From the NCBI GenBank assembly GCA_003427395.1, contig BFEA01000220.1, positions 1,356,781-1,393,342 on the forward strand: a stretch of 36,562 nt of DNA, written 5' to 3'. Made by a program: the position numbers and the translations under genes. Positions 1-12,133 of the stretch are shown one piece after another. The notes beneath the pieces were generated by a model. That model was not told the origin of the DNA and did no database searches. It was given only the letters and a program-made list of their open reading frames with translations. Numbering within the stretch: position 1 is the stretch's first letter; the number at the start of each line of letters is the position of its first letter. The stretch is from Chara braunii (lineage: Eukaryota > Streptophyta > Charophyceae > Charales > Characeae).

Positions 1-1
1 G

Positions 2-38
<37 letters not shown>

Positions 39-219
39 GCTACTTTATCCGTATGAAAGCAGCAGGTGAGTTATTGGCCTTGATCATATGTATTGTGTTC
101 TGATTGAGCGGTAGTAGTTTAACTAAATTGTTGTGTCAGAATTGTATGGCCTTTTGACTCCTTTCGAATGTTTGTTGTGTGTTTTTCTGGTGGGCCGGTG
201 GGTCGATGGCCGAATTCAG
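1..219. other. Left edge: intron or upstream sequence with GA tract
   Basis: A (GA)n tract occupies 5-36. The rest is AT-balanced sequence without a recognisable exon. It is probably the intron upstream of exon 1, or partly coding if the first exon extends left. Confidence 0.5.
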
Positions 220-291
220 TATTGAGAGGGCTGAAGGAAAAGTTTGACGAGGCAAATAGGCGAAATGACGTCAAAGCCATTGTTGTTACCG
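220..291 (+). CDS. AIM1: AIM1-like exon 1 of window (hydratase N-terminal region)
   Basis: Encodes [20 protein letters not shown] followed by VVTG, the first beta-strand/helix of the crotonase fold. The donor GTATGT follows a split Gly codon (G|GG) that exon 2 completes. The acceptor is uncertain. I placed it after the AG at 218-219, giving a split Val codon. The same frame is open further left (to 168 and beyond) and reads [10 protein letters not shown] in register with the conserved PPVNSL-type motif of the family, so the exon could extend upstream. Confidence 0.8.
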
Positions 292-3200
292 GTATGTCTT
301 GCCATTTGTCTCCATCCTCAAGGTCTATTCATTGTGAAAGTTCTACCTATTTCTGGCTGTTGTCTTTGTGTGGGTATGGATGTGCTGGGAGCACGTGTGA
401 TTGTCTGTGTGTGGAGAGAGAGAGAGAGAGAGGATTGCTTCTTGTCTTGGAGAGAGAGAAGGATTGCTTCTTTCTTGGACCGCTTGTGTGTTCATGAAAT
501 GGAAGTTTGCTTACACATGCTCATAGCCTCATACCCATCTTTCAAAGTTGCAGCTCATTACTTGCACAATCAGTTGGATATGGCCTCCGAAAATGATCCC
601 AAAGCACGAAGTAATGCTCACAGAGCATCTTGCCAGACACTTCTGTGGACAGCTTACTAAGAAGAGAATGCTTGCCGGGGAAGGATGCAACAGGTCAAGC
701 ATTGCCTTTTTTTTTTTTTTTCCTGGCTTTTGTTTTGAACTTCATTGAAGTTTATCGAGGTTTCCTTTTGCTGAATCCAAGGGCTTGACACAATTGGGTG
801 CTCGTTTCCACTTTCTGTCTGCGTACCAAAATGTAATTAACTTGGTGTACTTATCAAAGCATTCACTGATTTGTTTGTTCAAAACACTTGTTGCAGGGGC
901 GGATGGGAAGTTCTCGGGAGGTTTTGACATCAATGCAATCGTTGAACAACAGGAGAAAGGTACGTGCCGCTTCCTTATTCAGTCCAGAGCGGATTCGGTT
1001 GAGAATTTGTTTCACCTTATGTAATTTAAATTCAAATAAAAAAGGCAGATTTTCAAACATGCAAAATAGACTCCGTTTTATCATTTATGGTGGACCGGTC
1101 GGCATTATGCCAGTGGCATTGCGGGGTGATCTAATGCCGATTAGCGGCAGGCGGCCGAAGGCCGAGTTATCCTAGGGAGCTTTTCTGTGTTCAAATATAC
1201 GGTGGACCGATCTCTTCCTTTTTGCTTCAACCTCTTCTTTTTTGCTCTGCGGCACTGGCCTTTGTTTTCGTTTTGTCTCCTTGTGCAGAGGTGATGCTAG
1301 TCTTCTCTGTATTGTTCTAACTTATGACAATTGTCCGGATGGATCTATTTTTCTTTTTTCTTTTTTTTTAATTGAAGCTGCAGATTGTATTATAAAATTT
1401 GGAAAAAACTGAGGCCAGGAATCCCTCAACATTTCAACCCGGAGAGTTTTGCTGGAAACCGGGTCCAGCGTCCCATCCCCTCCTTTTCTTGCCTGGAAGC
1501 AGTTGGGGTAGCGTAATGGAGATGAGCATTCACAAGGAAATGATGTTCTAATTTCCAAAGGTGCATGAGCACATGAGCATGCGAGGGCTGCAATGACAGC
1601 GCCGGTTGCACATGAGCATGCGAGTGCTGCAATGACAGCGCCGGCTTACGTGATTGCGTATGAGTGGCCATAAGTGCCCTGATTTGGTCTTTCTGTATCG
1701 TTCTAACTTATGACAGTTGTCCGGATGGGTCTTTTTTTTTTTTTTTTCTCCTTCTTTTCTTGCGTGGAAGCGGTTGGGGTAGAGTCATGAAGAAGAGGAT
1801 TCACAAGGAAATGATGTTCTACCTCCTAGAGGTGCATGAGCGCATGAGCATGTGGGCGCTGTCATGATCACGTGTGAGTGGCCATAAGTAACCTGATTTG
1901 GTCTACATGAGACTATGAGTCTATGCGTCATTTTCCTGCAAATGCTGTATCTGGTTTGTGATGTCCATGCATGTTAGAAACATCTCCTTGACCCTCCAAT
2001 GAAGGAGTAATTTACGCTGTTCAGGGGTGCTTCGGCCAAACGGAAGGAAGCGTGACCGTGTAAACGTTGTAATCATACGACTTGCCGGTGGAAAAGGAAC
2101 CGAACTGATGCTCCCCAGAATGGAAATGGAGCCACGGACATAAGGGCCTGTTTTTATTGAAAAAAGAAAAGAGAAACGTTTCCTTGTTGACTCTTGAAGA
2201 TGTCAAACCTACCATCTGTCCCTGAATAGAACGCACGGTCGTTATCGCTGTATCTCTAGATTCTCTACGGTGAGAGTTGGCCCAAGGTGTAGCAGCTGAT
2301 CTCAGTCGACGCTGTGATTAGCCTTCGCTCTTTCCAATCTTTCCAATCCAAGGTGTAGCAGCTATAATGACTGTGCATTTTATTTGGGGGAAGACAGTAC
2401 CAGCTAAGGGACCTGAAAGGTGTGGAAACAGCTGAGAACATCCTGATTCATGAATTTGCAGGAATTCTGTTTCCTGGTTCGTGAATTTGCATGAACACTG
2501 TCGAGCTTGCACTTAGTGGGGTGCCAGATTTATAGCTTCTGTTCTTCTTACTTGTTCTTACTTTGCTCTCTTTACCCTTAAATCTGTTGTCAATGGGCCT
2601 CGCTGCACTACTCACCAAATGTGCAAAATGAGATTGAATCCTCCGCTAAAGCGTGGAAAGATACATTGCTATATTTTTTGTCGTTTGTGCATGTGGAGAG
2701 TACTGGAGTGAGGCCCAATTGTTAAGACAGGGGTAATAATAATGAGTCAATTATTAATGACTTAATTGGAGAACGTTCACAATTTGTAATACGAGGGAAT
2801 GAGATGCATCAAGGATCGGTTGAGCATGTGCACAGAAGCTTTCCTCATTTGTGATCACACAAGTCTGCAGATACGAGTGCGCATGATGCATTTAAATGCA
2901 TGAGGACACACATGTACACATGATGATGGAAGAGAAGGTATGAGCGCACCTATGTAGTCTACAGTTTGGTCAGGCTGAAGAAGCTGAAGGTGATGATGGA
3001 CTCTATGGAGTCGAATTTTTGTGCTTGCCTCTGAAGAGTCTGAACAGGCGACTGTCCTTGAACGATGTCAATGACAAAACTGAAAGAGTGTGTATTGTCC
3101 CTGAGCTGCCAGATGGAGTCAAATGAAAGGATTCACGCGACTCTGCAGTACGGCTCCGGGTACCGTGTGCTGTTTTCTTCTGTACCATAGGGCCTCAAGC

Positions 3201-5026
3201 ACAGTAGAACTTTCCAGTCGGTACAGTACAGGCTGAAATACTGATCCAGGAGGATAAGGTGGGTAGGAACAGTAGCAGAGTCCCTACTAGTACTAGTTAG
3301 TAGGTAGGGAGTTGCCACGTGTGGAGTCCCGGTCAAGTTGCAGCTCAGTTCTGGGAAGGGCCCCATGACAGGGTGAATCTTTGTTGGCCGGGGAAGGACG
3401 TGACCGAGAGGGCCAGAGTCATGTGGGAGGCACTGGCACATGCACAAAAGGAAGGCCAGCACTAGGAACCTCTTCTTCGATTCTGGCTTATGAGGAAGTG
3501 CTGCTGTGGCGCCAAGATCTTAGAAGCGTGAACAGTGCCTGGTGAGGGAGTAGTCAACGGCGCTGGGCCTCATAGCTATGGTAGAGCGCAGTGGTAGAGA
3601 AGGAGAGCAGCAAGGACATTCAGTGAAAGATCGCAGGACCTGTTCGCTGTAGTAGCAGGCGAGAGAGAGAGAGAGAGAGAGAGAGAGTTACCTGCTTGTA
3701 GTTGTTGTTGTTGGGCGGCCATAACCGTACATCATTTCAAGTTGTAAATAAGTTTTGAGTGTGCTCGCATCGTGTGAATCTTGATGGCATGGTGTGGAAT
3801 TTGAGTATGACGTATGCAAAAAGTTCAAAGCGATAAAGGCCTTTCCAAAGATGTTGTCCCAGGTGATCTAGGAAGATTTTCATGACCGGCCGGTCACCCG
3901 GGCGCGACACCTGGGGGGATCTGACGCCCGGGATACCCGGGCATGGGGAAAAAAATTGAAATAAAAAAATAAAAAATTTTGGCGGTGGGGTTTTTCCGCG
4001 CTTTCCGAGAGGAGCCCAGGTCTGGGCTCTTTTCTTTTTTTGAGAGTTGGCTGTCAAGGGGTGGGAAGGGGAGTATAAATGAATTTTAAAGGGGCTAAAT
4101 GGGAGCTTTTTATGAGGTTGCACTGGGAGCCAGTGCTTGTTATATCAAATTCGCACCATGGATTTTAAAGGGGGGTGCCTTAGTGTGATTTGTTGTTTTT
4201 TGTTTAATCTTGAGTTCTGTGAGGAATTCTGATGCGACCCTCAGCCAAAAGTTGTTTGTATTGAAATTCTACACAACAATTTTTTTTTCCAGATTTTTTA
4301 GAGTTGTTTTTTTTTTTTTTTTTTTTTTTGGGCACTGGGGCTGCCTGGGCCCATGCCCGGGGGTCATGCCCGGCTGGTCACCTGGTCACCAAACCGGGCG
4401 TCACGTCGGGACCTCGGCGCCTGGGATATCTCCCTAGCAGGCGATGCTGCTTTTGAAATTTCAGTACATGGAGCAGGAAGGCTGACGAAGCCATGGAGTA
4501 GCACGCAGGCAACAGGGAGGCAAGAGTTTTAAGAGATCGCTGTCCTTGATGAGTACCAAGGTTGATGAAAATCCGGTGACGTTGCACCACGTCTTTTGTG
4601 TTACCCACCTTGGATGTGAAATCAGCTGCAGCAGGATTGCAGTCATTAGCCATATTTTGGGACACTGACGTTGCACCACGTCTTTTGTGTTACCCACCTT
4701 GGATGTGAAATCAGCCGCAGCAGGATTGCAGTCATTAGCCATATTTTGGGACACTCACTAGCTTCTCTATATGATTGTGTGTTTTTTTTGGTTCCTTTTT
4801 CTTTGTGCTGGCGTTTAATATGAAGCCTGGCAACCTCAGCTGGCTTTTCTCAGGTTTTGTATCTGTTTTCCGTGCTCTAACACGTTCAGGCCTTAGAATA
4901 CCAGTGAACATAAAATCAGAAAGGTTGAATTCAGTCCTTCCGGACATCCGTTAAAATTGGAACGATTTAGAGAAGATTAGCATTGCCCCTGCGGAAGGAT
5001 GACACACATAAATAGAGAAATGGTCC

Positions 5027-5066
<40 letters not shown>

Positions 5067-8000
5067 TTTTAATGCAAAGCAGGTCATGATGTTTTAGTGG
5101 TTGGCAAATTGTAAAGGGAAGTGGCCAAGCGTCACTGCGAGATTTCCGCGGCGGTACGGGGGACGTTCTTCATGCAGATGCATTCCTCTTGGGATTTCCT
5201 GATCTTTATCTCCGTGTTTGTGCTCGGAATTCACATTCACAATGAATATGCAATTACATGGTTTTCATGATTTTGGTGTGGCTTGTCACACATATTGGTT
5301 GTGTCGTCATGTTTTCATTCATTCTCTCTTCTTCTTCTTCTTCTTCTTCTTCTTCTTCTTCTTCTTCTTCTTCTCTTTCTCTTCCCTCTTCTTCCTCCTC
5401 TTTGGTCTTCTCATTCCCTGTCGTCTCTTGTCTGTTTGGTCCAATGGAATGCATATTTAAAATGCGAATGCATAGCTATTAGCTAGGTTGTCCCTTATAT
5501 GGCGCCCGTCTTTTCTCTGTAGTACATGTGAGGTTTTGAATGTAATGGGAAAGGGCATTAATAAGTGCTGTCTGTTGGCTTGTGATTGGTTGTATGGCTG
5601 GTTTGTGCAGGCTCTGTTAGTGGTTCACTTGGGCAGGTCTCCGTTGATCTCTTCGTAGAGACAATCGAGAGTGAGTGTTCAGTTCACAAAGTGTCTTGGT
5701 ATGGTTAGAATATTGCACCCTCCTCTCTTGCCCCCCTGCCCTCTTTCCGTCTCCTTCTTTCCCTGAGAGCTAGTATGATCAAGCGAATGAACCCTCCTCC
5801 CTCCTCTCTCTCCAAAATCACACACAAACCCATCCCCATCGCCACCCCCTCCTCCTCCACCCTTCATTGAAAGGATCCATACCCTATGGTTCTCATTCTC
5901 AAATTTTATTTGACTACTGGATCAGGCAGGACCTGCTTCACCCATGCATATATTATTTCTACATTGGGGAGCAGAAGAATGTAAACAGAGGTTATGGCAA
6001 ACAGAAGTATATCAAAACACAACTCCAGGGAGTTGAAATACCAGAGCAGGGATGTGGGTGGCATGGATTGTTAGAAAATATATACCTGTTGCGCACGACT
6101 TGCATGGGTCATGTGCAAGTGTGGTGCATTGTGCCCGGGGGAAGCACGTTGTGTGCAGGTCCGGTGAATATATGTGACTTTAAAAATAGTAATTACTAAT
6201 TAGGAATTATAATATTATATTATTAGTGATTATACTATTATTATGTTATTGTCAGCAAATTTCGCCTGGGATGCTATCTCAATGTTGTATCACTATTTAA
6301 ATAGTGAAACGTTATTTTTGGGATTTTTTTGGCTGGGACGCCACCACAGGGTTGTATCCTTTCCATTTATAAAAATACGAAAATTAAACGAACAATTCTT
6401 TTTTTATCCTTTATTTTTTTGAGTCCCCCCCCCTCCTCCCCCTCTCCTCCTCTTTAAATGTGCCACACCAAGTCTCAAATTACTGCACAAGGCTCAGAGC
6501 ACTGCACAGCACACTGCACATGTACCCGGGGGAAAAAAATTATGGCAGATTCTTATATGAAGAACGGCTAAGCGAAATGCAACTGGATCTCCCTTAAAAT
6601 GGCTCCGATGGTACAGCTCAGTTAGTGCGCCCAATGATCTGTTGAAATACAGACCCAAGTTCGAATCCACATGCAATCAGATGAACAGAACAATATAATT
6701 CTGAATTACCTGGGACCGTTCAGCAAAATGATCATACCTCAATGCTGTCTGACTTCACAAAAAAAAAAGAAAAAAAAAAAGCCTGCGATGGTGGCAGAAA
6801 CCCGCAGAAGTAGTAGAGAAATGGAAGGCTTGCAAGAACCCAATTGCAGCATCCCCAAGATCCCCTAAACTCGCCCCATAGACCCAAGCATGAGCTACCT
6901 GTTCCTAGAATCCTACTGCCAAGAGTTGCAGATCTCCTGCCTGGACCTGACTATGAGCTGTTGTCACTAATGCTACCTACCTATCATACATGGTATCAGC
7001 CACTCAACTTATCATTTTAATCTGTTGCTGCGCTGTGTGTGACTGAGCGACTGTCAAAATGTCTGCACAGGTGTGCAATTCTTAGATCATACTTGCCTTA
7101 TGTTGGTCACAGTCGGGTTTGATCCTCGGATTGGTCCTGTCACCTGTGCGTTGGGCAGAATCTTCAAGAGCTGTCCCCAGGGTTTTGTACCTGGGTGGAC
7201 ATCTAGAACTTTCTTCGATCAAATCAACAAGCCTAAAAGCTTCATTCTGCTCAAGCAATCAATGTGGTTGTGCTGAATGAGAGTTGGTGCACTGTTCTTT
7301 CTTGGCTTGATCAATTGGACCGCAGATTCAACGAAACCTGTTGTAGCAGCTATGGAAGGTCTTGCATTGGGGGGTGGGCTAGAGCTTGCGATGGTGAGTA
7401 GGATGCCACTCCTGCCCAGTAGTTCAAGGGTCCTGTTTTAATGGCAACCCACAGTACAGCAGTCTCGTTGTGATATCTTGTGGCCTACAGATGTATGCGG
7501 ATCTGCTGCATGTGCAGGTGGGACCACTTTTCTGTAAAAAACAGTGCTCCATTGCCCCTCTCTCGCCCCTCTCACGTCCATTTTTTATGAGGCATCATCA
7601 GGAGTACTGGTGCCTGATCTCCCTATTTCACTGCTCTCTCTCTTTCTCTGTGTCTTTCTTCTCCCTCCCCCCACACCTTTTCCCCCCCAACCCCCCTTCC
7701 TCTCCTTCTCTCTGTGTGAATTGGGTGAAAACAAGGCGAAAACCAGCAGTTCAGAATCGGAAAAGCAAAGAAGATGATGAATCATTTGCAAGCAGGGGCA
7801 GGAAGGGAGCTGACAGGAAAGATTTAAAAAAACGAAGAGGAAGACGTCCGAAGAACCCCGAAGAAAATGAGGAGGAAGACGTCGAAAGAACCAGGGAAAA
7901 AAAGAAAAGAAAAAAACGCTTATGGAAGAAACACAATGTATAATGCAGTGCAGAAATCAGCTTCCCCTGGCGATTACCGTGGTACCTCTGGTGATACAAG

Positions 8001-11000
8001 AGCGTAGAGCTACCTCAGAACATTCTTGATCTGATGTGCAACACGCATGGGATTCATATTTTCATATGCCTTTTTGGTTTCCTAACAATTTTCCCCAACC
8101 TTGGCTTCTAGCGAAATTTACCCGTAGTTATTATTGATTAATTGAACTTCCCATTTCCCTCCCTTTCTCCTTGTGTGCTCTATTGCTCTGCTCCAGTCAT
8201 GTCATGCAAGAATATGCGCCCCAAAGACGCAGCTAGGGCTGCCTGAGCTGCAACTAGGAATCATCCCCGGGTTTGGAGGTAAGTGTACTTGAAACTTTTT
8301 TTTTTTTTTTTTTTGTTGTTGTTGTTCGGAAAACACTTGTGCTATTGCGTGTCACTTCGAGAAGCCCAGAGTGGAAAAGAGAATTCTGGAGGTTGATAGC
8401 AAAGCAGTGCCCCCCCTTCCCCTTCCCCCCCCCCTCGCCCCCTCCCCCCTGACACCATGCCTTTTTCATATAGAATTATTAAATTTAGAACTGACTCCCG
8501 ACTCAACCAAGTCACTACAGAAGTGTTTGGTGCGAGGAAACAAATTGCTATCCATTCATAAAATGTGTGCTTTTTACTTCTAACCTCTAGCTTATGTATG
8601 ATGCCATGGCAATCCGAAACGGCCTCAAGTGTTGAAGTTTGAGAGCTGAGGAAGCCTTTTATGTACTCGCTAACAGGGAAATACAAAAACACGAGTTCAA
8701 ATCCTGAGGGATACAATAATATTAGGCGGAACCCCTTTCTGATGAGAAAAAAAAAGGTTGAGGGATGCAATAATATTATGCCGAAGCAGCCGAACCCCTT
8801 TTTGATGGGAAAAAAGGGAATACAGAAAGAAATGCTCGCAGACTTGAGCTGAATGTAGTTATCCTTTACAGTTTAATCCATTGCACGCGTTCGCACTTCT
8901 GTACAACGTACTTGAAGTTACTAGGCTGTCCAGCTGGGCCTGCCTGACCGGGCAGGCCTGGGCCAGGCGAACAGACCCAGGGGAATCCAAAATAGGGCGA
9001 GAATAAAGGGGAAACCTGGGAAAGAAGAAAGGTCGATGGGTCTGTGGTTGTCCTGAGCAGTCGGAATCCAGCCTTCTCTTTGAATTCGGTGATAGCACAC
9101 GTGGTGGTGGTGGTGGGGGGTTGGAATAAATGGGTTAAGAACTTAGGAGGTATTTAAATTTTAAAGGGGTTTATTGAACTTTATTCTGAGTTTTTCTTTT
9201 TCTCCTTTCCTTTTTACCTTGAAATCAAACAGGAATTCTTGGGGAGCAGCACGTGCTGGGAACTGCGCCCAACGTCCCTTAGAATAACAGTACATAACAG
9301 TGTATAAAAACTCGTGTTCGAAAAAGACTTGGAAAAACCTTGAGACTCTCGGGACCCTGCCAGCATTGATTGCCCTATATATCAGGGGATTAACTGAACA
9401 GGGAGCTTTTATTGTTCAGTTTAGTGATGGGACACTTGTGGGGGGCATAAATTGGCTTTAAACTCTGGAGTCTGGAGGAGTTCAAATTTTAGAAAGCGAG
9501 TACCTTTTCCTTCCTTTTTCTTTTCTTTTTTCAAATCTTGAGTTGCAATTTAGCAGGGATTTGCAGATGACACTTGGTCAGAAGTTGTTTGTATCACAAT
9601 ATTAACATCCCCTATCTCCTGGCCCCCCCCCCCTCCCCCGTATTTCTCTCCTCGTTTTTCGTAAATTTGTGCCGGGGTTGCCATGCACCTTGCCTGGAGT
9701 TTTGGGTTGCGTTGATCGTAACCTAGTCTTCTCCAGATTTTCTTGTGTGTTTTGCTTTTGTCTCCTAATATCTGATATTTCTTGGCAGCATACATGGAGC
9801 GATCTGAATATCCGGATTGTACCATGTTTCTCTGTCATGATGGTAGAGTAGCAAGCGGGCATGATGAGAATCATCAGATATCCCATTGTTTGGCCTATGA
9901 ACTTGGGGGCGGTGCTTACATGTGGGGCTTGTCATCTAGGATCTTGTTGCCCCCTGTTTTGTTATATTTGGCTGTTCCCTTCCTCTTTTCTTTGCCTCTT
10001 TGCCTTTTGGCTGTGTGCAAGTGGGTCGATACACGGGGGTGGGGGCAGCCACCGCTCAACCACATCCACGTGGGCGGCCTTGTACGCAAGAGGTTCTGAA
10101 CAGGGGGAGTTGTAAGTAAGAAGATAAAAAATGAATTGATATCTTTTTTGTTCCCTTTTGTTTTTTCTTCGGTTTTGCGCTCTGATAACTTTGTGACAAT
10201 ATATAAATGAACGGTAAAAACTGTAGATACTAGAAAGTACTAGAAACTGCAAAAACTGTAAAAACTGTAAAAAGTACTAAAAAGTAGTAAAAACTGTAAA
10301 GACTGTAAAGTTGTAAAAAGTTACTAAAAACTGTAGAATCTGTAAAAAGTACTAAAAACTGTAAAAGCTGTGACTGGTTGTGGATCAAGGCGCTTTTGGT
10401 TTGTGAGCGCGTCATCGAATGGCTTGGCGTTGTGGTTGACCATGCAGGAACACAGAGGTTGCCAAGGCTGGTTGGTGTTCAGAGAGCAATTGAGATGATG
10501 CTGGTAGGCTGACCGTTATTTCTTTTGATATCCATTCACTAGGTTTGGTAGCATATTTTAACATGTCTGACATTGCCTGACATATACTGGCTGGATGGAG
10601 TATCATAACTATGGATGCAGTGTGTGAATATAAGCACCGTAAGGTCACGAGGCTCTTTTTGCTTTTTTTTTTTTTTTTTTTTTATGTGCAACATTGTGTA
10701 GCAGTTAACCACGTGGGCTAGGTTCTCTTGCTATGTTTTGTTTTTCCTTTCTTTTCTTTTTCTTTGTCGAACTGAATTCTTTCTGAATAGCTAAAGCACG
10801 ACCTTCACAACTCACAATCATCCCTGGGTAATTCCTGAATGCAGATTATGATCTTATTATCCCAATTTGCAATCCACTGGATGCCAAGGCCTCCATGGAG
10901 AGGATCCAGAGTTCCAAATGATGTGCCGGCCAGCTGGTAGCCCAGCCCATTACATAAATTACTGGTTATTAAACTTATTATTCGTATTTATTACTAACTC

Positions 11001-12079
11001 TTATCAGTCAACTCCCTCCTGGCTCATATTGTTCTATGTTTGATGCGTTCGTAACTTCTTACTTCTTAGGAATCTTGGCTAGTGCGCCATCATGATACTC
11101 GCGAATTACAAGAGATTTTTGGTGTGGAGCAGTGTATTTTTTTTTATGGTAGACCAGCTTGTAATGTATTTAATACTATTTATACTATTTTGTAGTTGTT
11201 TATTATACTCGACAAGTTGGCAGAGAGAATCTTCTATCCTGAGGACACCAGTTGATGTGTCTGAATCATCTTATTGGCTGTGCCCTAGTAATGCAGTCAT
11301 GATGGATGGGAGAAAAAGACTCAGTAGAGAAGGGACAGATGGCAGATACACAACGTTCCCATTCAGCAGCTATTGGAAGAGCTTCTGAAGTTATGATACA
11401 TCAACCACTATTTTTTGTTGTTGTTGTTTTTAGATGATTTCCCCCCCCCCCCCCCCCCCCCTTCTTCCCTTCGTCCTGACGACTTGACTGAATGCTTTTT
11501 TCTGAAGACTTGTTGGAAATGTGTTTTCTAGATGTTATATTTGCAGACCGTTCAAATACTCATGTTTGGATGGGAAAGCTGATGTGTTTTGTACTCGTGG
11601 GCGCAACCATTTGTGCCACAGGCAACTGGAAACAGCTGCGCATGGCAAGCATTGAAGACGCAATGTGGGTGTGCCTGTATGTGTTGTGTTGCAGTTGTCA
11701 AAAACTATGCTCGCTGAAGAAGGGAAGGAGCGGGGGTTGATTGACTTGATTGTGCCTCAGCGCGAGGTTCTGGGAGCAGCACGGAAGTGGGCTCTTGATA
11801 TTGTAGACAGGAGGCGGCCTCGGATGATATCATTGACGAGGAATGACATTTTGGAGCCTCTTGGAGATGCTCGTCTGATCCTCAAGTTTGCAAGGGCACA
11901 GGCCTTGAAGACAGCCCCACACTTAAAACATCCCCACCTTTGTCTTGATGTTGTGGAGCATGGCATCGAAGCGGGTGGATATGCCGGCAATCTAAAGGTG
12001 ATACCAGCTATACTGTTGCTACTTGTCAGCACAATTCCTCCATCTAGAAATTGGTGCTCGCGGTTTCTCACACACACAC

Positions 12080-12133
<54 letters not shown>

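Larger units (their letters stand above)
960..5610 (+). other. Intron 2 (4.65 kb, repeat-filled)
   Basis: A GT-AG intron carrying the nested tandem repeat at 1301-1907, a GA tract at 3661, a candidate foldback element at 3879-4420, an 89-bp tandem duplication at 4577-4754, the U6 retropseudogene at 4934-5064 and a CTT tract at 5326. In 1908-3660 I see nothing identifiable beyond a short repeated GGTGTAGCAGCT near 2286 and 2352. Confidence 0.85.
8279..10447 (+). other. Intron 5
   Basis: A 2.17-kb GT-AG intron. It contains T and C runs (8298-8314, 8410-8440), a local duplication built around GAGGGATACAATAATATTA (8706-8816), a GC-rich block (8935-8995), the dispersed CAGCACGTGCTG repeat (9231-9280) and the minisatellite at 10211-10372. 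At 9536-9610 the block ending CAGAAGTTGTTTGTAT resembles 4206-4275 in intron 2. Confidence 0.8.

Noticed and set aside
5254-5454. Poly-Glu, poly-Ser and poly-Leu frames
   Set aside because: They are translations of the CTT microsatellite.
7470-7943. 157-codon frame ending in a Lys/Arg/Glu-rich, AT-hook-like segment (RGRRPK)
   Set aside because: It lies within intron 4 between confirmed exons. The first half is pyrimidine-rich low complexity and the second half comes from a purine-rich near-repeat; no family match.
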